The notes under the pieces are model-generated. The model saw only the letters and a list, made by a program, of their open reading frames with translations, searched no databases and was not told the DNA's origin. The position numbers and the translations under genes are program-made. Below are positions 17,978 through 27,599 of a stretch of DNA of 64,000 nt, in pieces. The first letter of the stretch is position 1; each line of letters starts with the position of its first letter. Origin of the DNA: Thalassospira lucentensis MCCC 1A00383 = DSM 14000 (GTDB taxonomy: Bacteria; Pseudomonadota; Alphaproteobacteria; Rhodospirillales; Thalassospiraceae); NCBI RefSeq assembly GCF_000421265.1, contig NZ_ATWN01000007.1:1-64000 (forward strand). Reading direction: 5' to 3'.

Positions 17978-19368
17978 GAGCGTTCCTGCGCGTTGGTGGC
18001 GAGATGGGCATAAATGTCGCGGAAGGCATCGCCGCGGGCTTCGAAACTTTTGAATTGATCGAACGACGCGCAGGCCGGGGTCAGCATGACCACCGGGGCG
18101 TCATCACCGTTGGTTTTGGCATCTTCAAACGCCGCCCTGGTGGCGACATCAAGGGTTTGGCATTTATCCCATGGCAGATCGGTACCGAGTGCGTCGGCAA
18201 ACTCATTGGTGGCCGCCCCGATCAGATAGGCCTTCTTGATGTTGGGGTAGAATGCCTCAAGCCCGGCGATGCCGCCTTCCTTGGGTTTGCCGCCAACAAT
18301 CCAGTAGATGTTTTGATAGGCCGAGAGTGCCTTGGCGGAGGCTTCGGCATTGGTGGCCTTGCTGTCATTGACAAAGACAACGCCGTCAATGGTGCCCAAG
18401 CGTTCCTGACGATGGGCGAGGCCGGGGAATGACAGGATGCCATCAATGATCCGGGTGGCATCAACACCGCGTGCGCGACAGAGCGCATAGGCAAAGGCAA
18501 TGTTTTGCCAGTTATGTTTACCGGGCATCTGGGCAACGGTGGTGAGATCGAGAATACGGGTTTGTGCGCCCGAAATATCATCAATCAACCAGCCATCAGA
18601 AACATAAATACCGTGATCAACCGGTTGATTGATCGAAATTTCGATGATGTGGCGGCCGCCTTCGCGGGCCAGTTCGACCGACATTTTGGCGCAATTTTCA
18701 TCATCAATCGAAATGATCGCCCATTTCGGGCCCTTGTTACGCGCAAAAATCTGATATTTTGCGCCGATATAGCCATCCATCCCGCCGTGACGATCCAGAT
18801 GGTCGGGCGTGATGTTTAAAAGTGCGCAGGCATCAAAGGCGGCGTCGGCCAGCAGATCAAGTTGATAGGACGACAGTTCAAGCACCAGACAATCATCAGG
18901 ACCGGATGGTTCAAGACCAAGGGCGGCATTGCCAAGATTGCCCCCGGCCTGCGTTTTGATCCCGGCACCGGCCAGAATATGGGCGGTAAGCGCAGTTGTG
19001 GTGGATTTGCCATTGGTGCCGGTGATCGCCAAGGTCGGCACATCGGGTTGGGCGGTACAGAGCAATTCAACGTCGCAAATGATCGGCACACCGGCCCGGC
19101 GTGCCTTTTCGGCCGCCGGGTGCGGGGTCGGGAAGGTGGACGGGATGCCGGGGCTTATGACCAGCATGTCGGGTTCGGTCCAGTCACACTCAACCAGATT
19201 GATCGGGGCCAAGCCCAATGGTTCGATCAGATCACGACCCGATGCGTTGTCATCCCACGCCCAGACAATCGCACCGGCATTGATCAATGCCTTCACACTG
19301 GCAAGACCCGATTTGCCGAGCCCCAGAACCGCGATGGTTTTGCCGCGCAAGTGTGAAAGATCAATCAA
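17974..19368 (-). CDS. murD: UDP-N-acetylmuramoylalanine--D-glutamate ligase
   Basis: Second Mur ligase, adding D-glutamate to UDP-MurNAc-L-Ala. The 464 residues show an N-terminal domain (GKTIAVLGLGKSGLASVKAL), the ATP loop ITGTNGKSTTTALTAHIL, the central ELSSYQLDLL, LNITPDHLDRHGGMDGY and the C-terminal VNDSKATNAEA and LTPACASFDQFKSFEARG motifs. It overlaps ftsW by 4 bp and follows mraY by 11 bp. Confidence 0.97.
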   Translation of the reverse strand: MIDLSHLRGKTIAVLGLGKSGLASVKALINAGAIVWAWDDNASGRDLIEPLGLAPINLVECDWTEPDMLVISPGIPSTFPTPHPAAEKARRAGVPIICDVELLCTAQPDVPTLAITGTNGKSTTTALTAHILAGAGIKTQAGGNLGNAALGLEPSGPDDCLVLELSSYQLDLLADAAFDACALLNITPDHLDRHGGMDGYIGAKYQIFARNKGPKWAIISIDDENCAKMSVELAREGGRHIIEISINQPVDHGIYVSDGWLIDDISGAQTRILDLTTVAQMPGKHNWQNIAFAYALCRARGVDATRIIDGILSFPGLAHRQERLGTIDGVVFVNDSKATNAEASAKALSAYQNIYWIVGGKPKEGGIAGLEAFYPNIKKAYLIGAATNEFADALGTDLPWDKCQTLDVATRAAFEDAKTNGDDAPVVMLTPACASFDQFKSFEARGDAFRDIYAHLATNAQERS

Positions 19369-19379
19369 GGGTGTTTTCC

Positions 19380-20468
19380 TTAGCGAAGTTTAAGGGTGGC
19401 AAGCCCGACAAGGGCAAGGATCACGGCGATGATCCAGAAACGAATGACGATGGTTGCTTCCTGCCAGCCCTTTTTTTCAAAATGGTGATGCAGGGGCGCC
19501 ATGCGAAATACACGCTTTCCGGTCAGTTTGAACGAGCCGACCTGAATGATTACCGACAGGGTTTCAAGCACAAACAAGCCACCAATGATGGCCAGAACCA
19601 GTTCGTGTTTGGTGACAACCGACACAGCCCCAAGTGCGCCGCCCAAGGCAAGCGACCCGGTATCGCCCATAAACACCATGGCAGGCGGGGCGTTGTACCA
19701 CAGGAACCCAAGGCCAGCACCGACCAGCGCGCCAAGGAAAATGGTGAGTTCGCCTGATCCGGCGACGTAATGGACCTGAAGATATTCGGCAAATTGGATG
19801 TTGCCGATCAGATAGGTGATCAGCGCAAAACTGGCCGCGGCAATCATGACCGGCACAATCGCAAGCCCGTCGAGCCCATCGGTCAGGTTGACGGAGTTTG
19901 ACGCCCCGACCATGACAAACATGGCAAACGGGATAAAGAACCAGCCGAGATCAAGCAGGTAGTTCTTGAAAAACGGGAAGGCCAGTGCGGTCGAAAGCGG
20001 ATCGGCGGTGTTATAAGAAATCCAGAAGGCGGCAAGGGCGGCAATGGAAAACTGACCGAGCAGCTTTATCTTGCCGGGTAAGCCCTTGGTGTTTTTCTTT
20101 GACACCTTGAGGAAGTCATCAAGGAAGCCGAGGAACCCATAGCCGATGGTGACGAGTAAAACCGCCCAGACATAGGCATTGGTCAGATCGGCCCATAACA
20201 GGGTGGCGATCGATGTTGAAATCAACAGCAAAAGACCGCCCATGGTGGGCGTGCCTTTTTTGGTCAGAAGGTGACCTTCCGGGCCGTCTTCGCGGATCGG
20301 CTGACCTTCGCTTTGTTTGGACCGCAACCAGCGGATCAGGGACGGGCCCAGAACAAAAGCAAGGATAAGCGATGTTATGATCGCGCCGCCTGTGCGGAAC
20401 GTGATGTACCGAAACAGGTTGAAAACCGGCATCTGATCGGCCAGCGGATAAAGCAGATTATAGAGCAT
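19380..20468 (-). CDS. mraY: phospho-N-acetylmuramoyl-pentapeptide transferase
   Basis: Integral membrane enzyme that transfers phospho-MurNAc-pentapeptide to undecaprenyl phosphate, giving lipid I. The 362 residues contain about ten transmembrane helices. Catalytic landmarks are the aspartate pair in [16 protein letters not shown], the [11 protein letters not shown] motif, [12 protein letters not shown] and the [15 protein letters not shown] loop. The length matches the family. It lies 30 bp after murF and 11 bp before murD. Confidence 0.97.
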   Translation of the reverse strand: MLYNLLYPLADQMPVFNLFRYITFRTGGAIITSLILAFVLGPSLIRWLRSKQSEGQPIREDGPEGHLLTKKGTPTMGGLLLLISTSIATLLWADLTNAYVWAVLLVTIGYGFLGFLDDFLKVSKKNTKGLPGKIKLLGQFSIAALAAFWISYNTADPLSTALAFPFFKNYLLDLGWFFIPFAMFVMVGASNSVNLTDGLDGLAIVPVMIAAASFALITYLIGNIQFAEYLQVHYVAGSGELTIFLGALVGAGLGFLWYNAPPAMVFMGDTGSLALGGALGAVSVVTKHELVLAIIGGLFVLETLSVIIQVGSFKLTGKRVFRMAPLHHHFEKKGWQEATIVIRFWIIAVILALVGLATLKLR

Positions 20469-20498
20469 TGCTCTTGTCGTTCCTTCTGCGACGAATTT

Positions 20499-21923
20499 CT
20501 ATTGGGGTGCGGGTTTGTCGACCACGCCGCCCGATTTTAACGCCGATACAATTTTCGAAACGTAAATGCCAAGCGATCCTTTGATCAAAACCACGTCGCC
20601 GGGCTTAAGATCGGCCTTAATCGGCGCAATTGCGGCATCCGCAGTTTCGAAATGTCCGGCATTTATGGCGTCCGGCAGGGTTTTATCAAGCTCAGCCATC
20701 AAGGGACCGACACAATAAACCCGGTTAATTTCCATCGCGGTCAAAGGGTGATGAAGGTCAGCATGCATTTTAACCGCATCATCGCCCAGTTCGCGCATGT
20801 CGCCCAGAACCGCGATCTTGCGGCCGCCCTCAGCGGGTTTGCTTTGGGCCAGAACCTTGATCCCGGCCATCATCGAGGTCGGGTTGGCGTTATAGGCATC
20901 ATCAATCAGGGTAAAGGTGCCATCACCCGAGGGCAGTTTGACCGTGGATGTTTCGCCCCGGCCTGCAGGCGGGGTAACATCGGCCAGGTCGCGGGCGGCG
21001 CGTTCGACATCCGCACCAATGGCCGCGACACAGCCCAGAACCGCGAGTGAATTGATCACCCAGTGTTCGCCGGGGCAGCCGATGAAATATTCCAGTTCAT
21101 GGCCATCAATGCGCGCGCGCACCGCACTGCCATCATTGACGATGTTGGCTTCAAACAGGCGGTAATTGGCAACCGCATCGGTGCCAAATGATTTGATGTC
21201 GGTCAGGCCCAGTTCCTTGGCCCGGCGTGCCAGTGCGAAATAATGCAGATTGTCACGGTTGAGGATGACCGCGCCATTTTTGTTCAGACCGTCAAAAATT
21301 TCGGCCTTGGCCATGGCGATTTCGGCTTCGTCCTTGAAATATTCGGTGTGCGCGCCGACGACGGTGGTGATCATGGCAACCGATGGTTTGACCATCTTAA
21401 CCAGCGGGCTGATTTCGCCGGGATGGTTCATGCCGATTTCAAGAACGCCGTATTGGGCGTCGACCGGAAGGGTCGCCAGACTGATCGGAACACCCCAATG
21501 GTTGTTAAAGCTGGCCGGGCTGGCGTGGGTTTTGCCCTGCTGGCTGAGCACGTATTTCAACGCTTCCTTGGTGCCGGTTTTACCGACACTGCCGGTGATG
21601 GCGACGATTTTGGCGTTGCTTCGTGCACGCCCGGCGTCGCCCAGACGGTTCAGGGCGGCCATGGTGTCATCGACCAGAAGGATTTTATCGGGATCGGTAA
21701 TGCCGGTCGCGTCATCGACCATGACGGCGGACGCACCGGCATCAAGGGCGGCCTGCGCAAATGTGTGGCCGTCAAAATTCGGGCCCTTAAGGGCGATGAA
21801 CAGATCGCCCTTGGTGACCTTGCGGCTGTCGATTGAGATGCCCGATACCGTCCAGTCGCCGGATGTTGTGCCACCGGTTGCGGTTTGGGCATCTTGTGCC
21901 GTCCATAAAACAGCCTTGGTCAT
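20499..21923 (-). CDS. murF: UDP-N-acetylmuramoyl-tripeptide--D-alanyl-D-alanine ligase
   Basis: Last cytoplasmic Mur ligase, joining D-Ala-D-Ala from Ddl to the UDP-MurNAc-tripeptide. The 474 residues show the N-terminal domain ISIDSRKVTKGDLFIALKG, the ATP loop ITGSVGKTGTKEAL, NHWGVPISLATLP, EIGMNHPGEI and the C-terminal DDAYNANPTSMMAGI and LGDMRELG motifs. A 60-bp gap separates it from murE, longer than other joints here, and 30 bp separate it from mraY. Confidence 0.96.
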   Translation of the reverse strand: MTKAVLWTAQDAQTATGGTTSGDWTVSGISIDSRKVTKGDLFIALKGPNFDGHTFAQAALDAGASAVMVDDATGITDPDKILLVDDTMAALNRLGDAGRARSNAKIVAITGSVGKTGTKEALKYVLSQQGKTHASPASFNNHWGVPISLATLPVDAQYGVLEIGMNHPGEISPLVKMVKPSVAMITTVVGAHTEYFKDEAEIAMAKAEIFDGLNKNGAVILNRDNLHYFALARRAKELGLTDIKSFGTDAVANYRLFEANIVNDGSAVRARIDGHELEYFIGCPGEHWVINSLAVLGCVAAIGADVERAARDLADVTPPAGRGETSTVKLPSGDGTFTLIDDAYNANPTSMMAGIKVLAQSKPAEGGRKIAVLGDMRELGDDAVKMHADLHHPLTAMEINRVYCVGPLMAELDKTLPDAINAGHFETADAAIAPIKADLKPGDVVLIKGSLGIYVSKIVSALKSGGVVDKPAPQ

Positions 21924-21983
21924 AGGGTTACTTTCTTTCTCATCAGGCCGTTACGACCAGGGTGCCGTAACGGGAATTTATGG

Positions 21984-23444
21984 TCAGTTGCCACCGGCAA
22001 GGATGCTGCGCGCAACCGATGCATCATCAAACGGCATCACCTGATCGCCGATGATCTGGCCGCGTTCGTGGCCCTTGCCCGCGATGATCAAAACATCATT
22101 GCGTTGCAGGATGCCAATGCCGCGTTTGATCGCATCTGCGCGGTCGCCAATTTCAATGCCGCCGTCACATGCCTTTTTGATGGCAGCGCGAATGGTGGCG
22201 GGATTTTCGCTGCGCGGGTTGTCATCAGTGATGATGGCAATATCGGCGAAATCCTGTGCGACCTTGCCCATCAGCGGGCGTTTGCCGGTATCACGATCCC
22301 CACCCGCGCCAAAGACACAGACAATGCGTCCTTTGCAATGCGGACGGACAGCCTTGATCACGGTTTCAAGCGCATCGGGGGTATGGGCGTAATCAACAAA
22401 CACCGGGGCGCCAAAGCTGGTTTTGCCAACCAGTTCCATGCGACCCCGCACACCTTCAAGCTTTTCAAGGGCGAGAACCGCCGGGTCGATATCGGCACCC
22501 GAGGCGATGACAATCGCAAGGGCGGCGAGCGCGTTCATCACCTGAAAACTGCCCATCAGCGGGAGGTGAATTTTGTATTCACCCTTGTTTGCCAGAAGGG
22601 TCAGTTTGGTGCCGGTACTATCAGGAACGGCGGAGACCAGTTTGATGTCATCGGCATTTTCGCCGTAGGACATTACGGTTAAGCCGCGCTTTTCGCACAT
22701 GGCTTTCAGCGTCGCGAACTGTTCGACATCGGCGTTCAGCACCGCAGTGCCATCAGCCACCAGAAGGTCGGAAAACAGGCGGGCCTTGGCGGCGAAGTAT
22801 TTGTCAAAGCTGCCGTGGTAATCAAGATGATCGCGCGACAGGTTGGTAAAGGCAGCCACGGTGACCTTGACCCCGTCAAGGCGATGCTGGTCGAGCCCGT
22901 GCGAGCTTGCCTCCATCGCGACGTGGGTGACACCGATTTCATACATTTCATTGAGACCCTGATGCAGGGCAACCGGGTCTGGCGTGGTGAGCGAACCGGG
23001 GATTTTTGCGCCCGCGGCGCGAATGCCAAGGGTGCCGATGGAACCCGACATATTGCCCATGATCGTCCAGAGCTGTTCGGTAAAGATCGCGGTCGATGTT
23101 TTGCCGTTGGTGCCGGTGATTGCCGCGATGTTGGCAGGTTGCTGCCCATAAAAGCGCGCAGCAAGCTGTGCGTAGCGCTTTCGCGGGTTTTCAACCGGGA
23201 TCAGGGGAACCGTCGGGGCACTTGGACGGGGCGTTCCGTCCTTGGCCAAAATGGCGGCGGCGCCGAGCTTGATCGCATCGGCGATGTATTTCGAGCCGTC
23301 GTCCTTGGCACCAGACAGGGCGGCAAAGATATAGCCATCCTTTACGGTGCGTGAGTCTGCTGTCAGGCCCGTGATATCCGGGTCCTGTCCTTGGGCATGT
23401 TTAAGTGCCGCTTGATCACCTGCCATGAGTTCAGAAAGACGCAA
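21984..23444 (-). CDS. murE: UDP-N-acetylmuramoyl-tripeptide synthetase (meso-DAP adding)
   Basis: Third Mur ligase. The motif DDNPRSENP matches the DNPR signature of enzymes that add meso-diaminopimelate rather than lysine, so the wall is of the Gram-negative DAP type. Other landmarks are GLTADSRTVKDGYIFAAL, ITGTNGKTSTAIFTEQL, MEASSHGLDQHRL and FVDYAHTPDALETVI. I place the start at TTG 23444 (LRLSEL, 486 residues), with AAAGGGGAA about 7 bases upstream and an overlap of 14 bp with ftsI. The longest open frame starts 93 bp further inside ftsI and encodes an Arg-rich stretch unlike MurE; ATG 23426 is the other candidate. Confidence 0.95.
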   Translation of the reverse strand: MRLSELMAGDQAALKHAQGQDPDITGLTADSRTVKDGYIFAALSGAKDDGSKYIADAIKLGAAAILAKDGTPRPSAPTVPLIPVENPRKRYAQLAARFYGQQPANIAAITGTNGKTSTAIFTEQLWTIMGNMSGSIGTLGIRAAGAKIPGSLTTPDPVALHQGLNEMYEIGVTHVAMEASSHGLDQHRLDGVKVTVAAFTNLSRDHLDYHGSFDKYFAAKARLFSDLLVADGTAVLNADVEQFATLKAMCEKRGLTVMSYGENADDIKLVSAVPDSTGTKLTLLANKGEYKIHLPLMGSFQVMNALAALAIVIASGADIDPAVLALEKLEGVRGRMELVGKTSFGAPVFVDYAHTPDALETVIKAVRPHCKGRIVCVFGAGGDRDTGKRPLMGKVAQDFADIAIITDDNPRSENPATIRAAIKKACDGGIEIGDRADAIKRGIGILQRNDVLIIAGKGHERGQIIGDQVMPFDDASVARSILAGGN

Positions 23445-25149
23445 GTTTGCGTTCCCCTTTGCGAAGTTCAATCTGCAACGCTTGCTCGATCTCCGGCGCC
23501 TTCGCATTCGCCGGTTCAATGCCCAAAAGGGGAGCAATACGTGTCACAACCTTGCCAACCGCAGGGGCGGACACCCATCCTGCTGTGGCAAATCCATAGG
23601 TTTTTTTTGTGCCTTTGGGCTCGTCTAGCGTCACCAGAACCACATATTTCGGGTCCTGCATCGGGAAGGCGGCGACAAAGGTCGACATGCGGGCGTTCTT
23701 TACGTAGCGCCCGTTCACGAGTTTTTCCGAGGTGCCGGTCTTCCCGCCAAGGAAGTAGCCCGCCACTTCGGCGTTTTTGCCCGATCCTTCGGTCACAACC
23801 AGACGCATCAAACGACGCATCAGGTCAGACGTTTCTCGGGAAAAGACACGTTCGCCTGCCGGGGCACCGTCTTGTCTGAGGACGGTGGACGGGCGGCGAA
23901 TACCACCGTTTGCAATGGTGGAAATACCGTTGACGACCTGAAGCGGGGTGACGGCAATGCCGTGACCAAAGGCAATGGTCATGGTGTTGATTTCACGCCA
24001 CGGATTGGGCACAAGTGGCCCGCCGACTTCAGGAAGTTCGATTTCTGGCTTGTCGAGCATGCCAAGCTTTTTGAGGTATTTTTGCTGGGTCGCGCCGCCA
24101 AAGGCCATCGCCATACGGGCCGAACCGATGTTCGAGCTATGGACCAGAATTTCCGGCACGGTCAGCCAGCGGTTCTCGGCGTGGTAATCACGGATCGAGA
24201 AGCGCGCAACGCGCAGTGGTTCGGTGGCATCGAAAACCGAGTTCAGGTTTGCCGAGCCGGTCTCAAGCGCGATTGCAGTGTTAAACAGTTTGAACACCGA
24301 ACCCATTTCATAAACGCCCAGCGTGCTGCGGTTGAACCGCGCATCCGCAGGCGCCTGACCGGGGCGGTGCGGGTCAAAATTGGGAAGGGACGTCATGGCG
24401 ATGACTTCGCCGGTGTAGACATCCATCACAAGCCCGGCAGCGCCAACCGCACTGTAGGTTTCCATCGCACTTTCGACTTCTTCCTCAAGCGCGTATTGCA
24501 CCCGGGTATCGACCGACAATTGCAAAGGGCCGTTGTTGATGCGCAGTTCGTTATCAAATTCGCGTTCGGCACCGGCAATGCCGTTGTTATCGATATCGGT
24601 AAAGCCAAGCACGTGTGAGAACAGGCGGCCATGCGGGTAAACGCGGCGTTCTTCACGTTGGAAATTCAGACCGGGAACGCCCAGCGAGTTGACTTCATAT
24701 TGCTGTTCGGGAGTCAGGTTGCGGCGGATCCAGACGAAGGCCTTGCGCGAGCTTAAATGCCGGATCAGCGTATCGCGGTCCAGATCGGGCAGGGCTGTTA
24801 GCAGCATGTCGGCGGACTCAACCGGGTCCTTTACCACGCGGGCGTCGGCATAAAGCGAATTGGTCGGAAGATCGGTGGCAAGCAAAATGCCGTTGCGATC
24901 GACGATGTCGGCGCGTTCGGTTTTAAGTTCGCGCGCATCGGTTCCCGAGGCCACAGCAGGTTCGTTGCCCTGACGCAAAACAGAAGCATCGACCAGACCA
25001 TAGGTGATCCAGGTAAAGCCAACGATGAACATCGCGCCGGTGATGAAAATGCGGTTACGTGCAGTTTCAATCGCCAGACGTTCACGTTGATCGGGTCCGA
25101 GTTCCGGACGATCCCCGCGCAGCCAGTATGAGAAACGCATGAAGCTCAT
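23431..25149 (-). CDS. ftsI: peptidoglycan D,D-transpeptidase FtsI (PBP3)
   Basis: Septal transpeptidase anchored in the inner membrane by one N-terminal helix (residues about 31-50, IFITGAMFIVGFTWITYGLV), with a pedestal domain (VDRNGILLATDLPT) and a class B penicillin-binding domain. The active-site motifs are all present: SxxK in MGSVFKLFNTA, SxN in VHSSNIGSARMA and KTGT in GGKTGTSEKLV. At 572 residues it has normal length. It forms the polymerase-transpeptidase pair with FtsW. Its start overlaps the ftsL stop by 4 bp. Confidence 0.97.
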   Translation of the reverse strand: MSFMRFSYWLRGDRPELGPDQRERLAIETARNRIFITGAMFIVGFTWITYGLVDASVLRQGNEPAVASGTDARELKTERADIVDRNGILLATDLPTNSLYADARVVKDPVESADMLLTALPDLDRDTLIRHLSSRKAFVWIRRNLTPEQQYEVNSLGVPGLNFQREERRVYPHGRLFSHVLGFTDIDNNGIAGAEREFDNELRINNGPLQLSVDTRVQYALEEEVESAMETYSAVGAAGLVMDVYTGEVIAMTSLPNFDPHRPGQAPADARFNRSTLGVYEMGSVFKLFNTAIALETGSANLNSVFDATEPLRVARFSIRDYHAENRWLTVPEILVHSSNIGSARMAMAFGGATQQKYLKKLGMLDKPEIELPEVGGPLVPNPWREINTMTIAFGHGIAVTPLQVVNGISTIANGGIRRPSTVLRQDGAPAGERVFSRETSDLMRRLMRLVVTEGSGKNAEVAGYFLGGKTGTSEKLVNGRYVKNARMSTFVAAFPMQDPKYVVLVTLDEPKGTKKTYGFATAGWVSAPAVGKVVTRIAPLLGIEPANAKAPEIEQALQIELRKGERKLASF

Positions 25150-25577
25150 CGCGTGCCTCCTGCGGTGGCGGCGACCGAGGGGGCATCAATGATCATGGCG
25201 TCGGCGGCCTCGTCAGACATCAGATCGCCCGGTCGGGCACGCGGGAGCGGCAGGAAGGCAACTGCCTCGCCAAATTTGTCCAGACGATAAAGATGCTGAT
25301 CGGCATTTTCGGGCAGGTCATCGATGCTGGCCATCTGGAGAATATCGATCTGCGCCAGGCTGAGATATTGCTGGGATAACCGTTCGATCCGTTCAGGATT
25401 GTTCAGGTAGCTCCATTCGGCCTGAAGCACATGGATGGTTTCCTGTTCGGCCAGAATATCGGACTGAATATCAGCGTAGCGTTTTTCAAGGCGTTCGACT
25501 TCGTGACTGACCCAATAGGTGCCAGTCCCAATCAGGATGGTCAGAAGCAAGCCGATAATTGTCACCGCGCGGGTCAT
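25146..25577 (-). CDS. ftsL: cell division protein FtsL
   Basis: Small bitopic protein of 143 residues with a transmembrane helix at the N-terminus (AVTIIGLLLTILIGTGTYWV, residues 3-22) followed by a periplasmic coiled coil with a leucine-zipper-like pattern (VERLEKRYADIQSDILAEQE) and the WSYLNNPERIERLSQQYL motif typical of alphaproteobacterial FtsL. It forms the FtsQLB complex that activates FtsWI. Position between rsmH and ftsI, with 4-bp overlaps on both sides, supports the call. Confidence 0.92.
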   Translation of the reverse strand: MTRAVTIIGLLLTILIGTGTYWVSHEVERLEKRYADIQSDILAEQETIHVLQAEWSYLNNPERIERLSQQYLSLAQIDILQMASIDDLPENADQHLYRLDKFGEAVAFLPLPRARPGDLMSDEAADAMIIDAPSVAATAGGTR

Positions 25578-26563
25578 TCTTTACCCCCTTGCGCAGTCGT
25601 CGCAGGCTGATCGTTGCGGGCAACCGCACGCAGTTTGGCCGACCGCGCACGCGGGTTGGCGCGAATTTCGTCCTTCTGGCCGGTGACGGCCTTGCGGGTG
25701 ATGGTCGTGAAGGTCGGCGTTGCGACTTCGGGTTCGCCCGGAAGACGACGCGACATTTTGTTCGGATCGCCCGAACGTTCCTTCATAAATGTTTTGACCT
25801 GACGGTCTTCAAGCGAATGGAAGGTCACAACCACCAGACGGCCACCGGGTTTCAGCAAAGTTTCGGCCGCAGCCATCGCGCGTTCAAGTTCGCCAAGTTC
25901 GTCATTTACAAAAATGCGCAGCGCCTGAAACGTGCGGGTGGCCGGATCAATGCCGTCCTTGGATTTGCGCACGACCGAGCGCACCGCACGGGCAAGCTGG
26001 GATGTCGTGGTAAAGGGTTCTTCGGCGCGCATTTCCATGATTTTACGCGCGACCTTGCGCGAGGCGCGTTCTTCGCCGTAGCGGTAAATGACGTTGGCGA
26101 TGTCTTCTTCTTCGGCGGTGTTGATGAAATCAGCCGCCGTTGGACCCGACATTGACATGCGCATATCAAGCGGGCCATCGGTGCGGAATGAAAAGCCGCG
26201 ATCCGCCTGATCAATCTGCATCGATGAAACGCCGATATCAAGCACGATGCCGTCAACTTGTGGTGCGCCAGCAGCGGGGATCAGTTTACCGATCTCGCCA
26301 AAGCATCCTTCGACCATGTGGAAGCGACCGTTGTAGTCGGCTTCCATTTTCTGGCCGTTGGCAACCGCAGTCGGGTCGCGGTCAATGCCAAACAGCTCAC
26401 ACTGGGCGGAATCAAGAATGGCGCGGGAGTAACCGCCTGCGCCAAACGTACCATCCACCATGATTTCGCCGTCACCGGGTGCAAGAGCGTCAAGCACCTC
26501 GCGGAGCAAAACCGGTTTGTGCGGGCGATCTTCTGTCGCAAAGCTGATGTCCTGATCGGTCAT
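25574..26563 (-). CDS. rsmH: 16S rRNA (cytosine1402-N4)-methyltransferase RsmH
   Basis: S-adenosylmethionine-dependent enzyme (also called MraW) that methylates N4 of C1402 in the decoding centre of 16S rRNA. The 329 residues begin with HKPVLLREVLDAL and the SAM-binding motif DGTFGAGGYSRAIL, then GIVLDIGVSSMQID, the family signature DRGFSFRTDGPLDMRM, and VVTFHSLEDRQVKTFM. It is the second gene of the dcw cluster, joined to mraZ and ftsL by 4-bp overlaps. Confidence 0.97.
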   Translation of the reverse strand: MTDQDISFATEDRPHKPVLLREVLDALAPGDGEIMVDGTFGAGGYSRAILDSAQCELFGIDRDPTAVANGQKMEADYNGRFHMVEGCFGEIGKLIPAAGAPQVDGIVLDIGVSSMQIDQADRGFSFRTDGPLDMRMSMSGPTAADFINTAEEEDIANVIYRYGEERASRKVARKIMEMRAEEPFTTTSQLARAVRSVVRKSKDGIDPATRTFQALRIFVNDELGELERAMAAAETLLKPGGRLVVVTFHSLEDRQVKTFMKERSGDPNKMSRRLPGEPEVATPTFTTITRKAVTGQKDEIRANPRARSAKLRAVARNDQPATTAQGGKE

Positions 26564-27063
26564 GATGCATCCTCCTCGGTCGGGGCACGCGGGCGTGTGC
26601 CGTTCGAGGGTTCAGTCATCGGTTTGAGTTTGAGTGTCGCGCCACGGTTCAACGTTCGGGTCCGGCTGGCATCTTGCAGGGGTGTAAAGATGTCAGGGTT
26701 CCACAGACGGAAGGTGCGACCACGGCCAACAAAGGCGACCTGATCTTCGATGCGGGCATATTCGATGAGTTCGGCGGGCAGAATGATGCGGCCTTCGCCG
26801 TCATAGGGCAGCATGTGCGAGGAGCCAAGGATGGTATCGGCCAGATCGTCGGCCTCGTCCGAGAACATGTCGAGTTCATCAAGCGATGCTGCGATGCGCT
26901 CCATATGGCTTTCGCTGCAGCCTTCAAGGGCGCTTTCCTTGTGGGATTGATACAGGTAGATGCCAGCGAATTCTTCACGTTCAAGGGCCGCACGGAACCG
27001 CTTGGGGACGGATACGCGTCCCTTCCGGTCCAGCTTGTGAATGTGCGTCCCTGTGAACAGCAC
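26560..27063 (-). CDS. mraZ: transcriptional regulator / cell division protein MraZ
   Basis: First gene of the dcw cluster, a DNA-binding protein of the AbrB-like fold that represses its own operon in E. coli. The 167 residues carry the two MraZ repeats, each with the DxxxR signature: KLDRKGRVSVPKRFRAAL near residues 10-27 and YDGEGRIILPAELIEYA near 86-102. The start is GTG at 27063 with CAGGGGA about 9 bases upstream; an overlapping ATG is in the wrong frame. Arrays of TGGG repeats with 10-bp period upstream are its likely operators. Confidence 0.95.
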   Translation of the reverse strand: MLFTGTHIHKLDRKGRVSVPKRFRAALEREEFAGIYLYQSHKESALEGCSESHMERIAASLDELDMFSDEADDLADTILGSSHMLPYDGEGRIILPAELIEYARIEDQVAFVGRGRTFRLWNPDIFTPLQDASRTRTLNRGATLKLKPMTEPSNGTRPRAPTEEDAS

Positions 27064-27183
27064 TTCGCCATTCCCCTGATCAAAAAAACCAATTCAAAAA
27101 CAGGTTCCCAAATGGGAGGTCAGATGACCGGTTGCTGTTTGAAATGGATATGCCCCGCATGGCACAGAAATTATGCCTGCTTA

Positions 27184-27227
27184 TGGGGTACCATGGGAAA
27201 TGATGGGGGTCAATGGGATTTGATGGG
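27184..27227. promoter_or_regulatory. five TGGG direct repeats with exact 10-bp period (putative MraZ boxes)
   Basis: TGGG occurs at 27184, 27194, 27204, 27214 and 27224 on the plus strand, each exactly one helical turn from the next, 121-164 bp upstream of mraZ. E. coli MraZ binds TGGGN direct repeats separated by five bases, which is the same period. The orientation here is opposite to mraZ. Closer to the gene there is also the palindrome TCCCAAATGGGA (27106-27117). Binding is inferred. The whole gap 27064-27599 has no convincing gene. Confidence 0.65.
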
Positions 27228-27330
27228 TTCAGATGTGACGTTTTAGGGTATTCCCAGTGCTTCCGGTGTATATGCAGAAAGCCTGATTTCCGCCAAAAAC
27301 GCTTTGAATCACGGTGTTATCCATCTCCTG

Positions 27331-27369
27331 CCCATGAAATCCCAAAGGTGGTCCATGGGAACCCATGGG
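27331..27369. promoter_or_regulatory. second TGGG/CCCA repeat cluster upstream of mraZ
   Basis: CCCA at 27331, 27341 and 27362, with a degenerate TCCA at 27352, reads as TGGG on the mraZ coding strand at about 10-11-bp spacing. Plus-strand TGGG also occurs at 27356 and 27366. It may be a second, more degenerate group of MraZ boxes, or belong to a promoter further upstream. Confidence 0.4.
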
Positions 27370-27599
27370 GGCGCTTAAAAACGGGTGTATGGGTTCTTAT
27401 GGACGCGGCGTGTTTGGTGTAGCTTGCGGGCATGACATACGAAGACAATTTGCGATTTAAGCCCCAATCGGGTTTGATGCGCGGATAAACTCCTGCAAGA
27501 TGTCAGGATCGGAACGTGTCCTGCGCGGCATGCAGGACGGGACTTAAAGACAGCAACAGATACTGGCGCGGGGCAGCGTCAGTGAGATGAAGGACGCGA

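Noticed and set aside
27432-27599. Short ORF and GTCCTGC/GCAGGAC hairpin upstream of the EF-hand gene, considered as a small RNA or leader peptide
   Set aside because: The ORF is only 18 codons and the stem 7 bp without a T tract; not enough to support a call.
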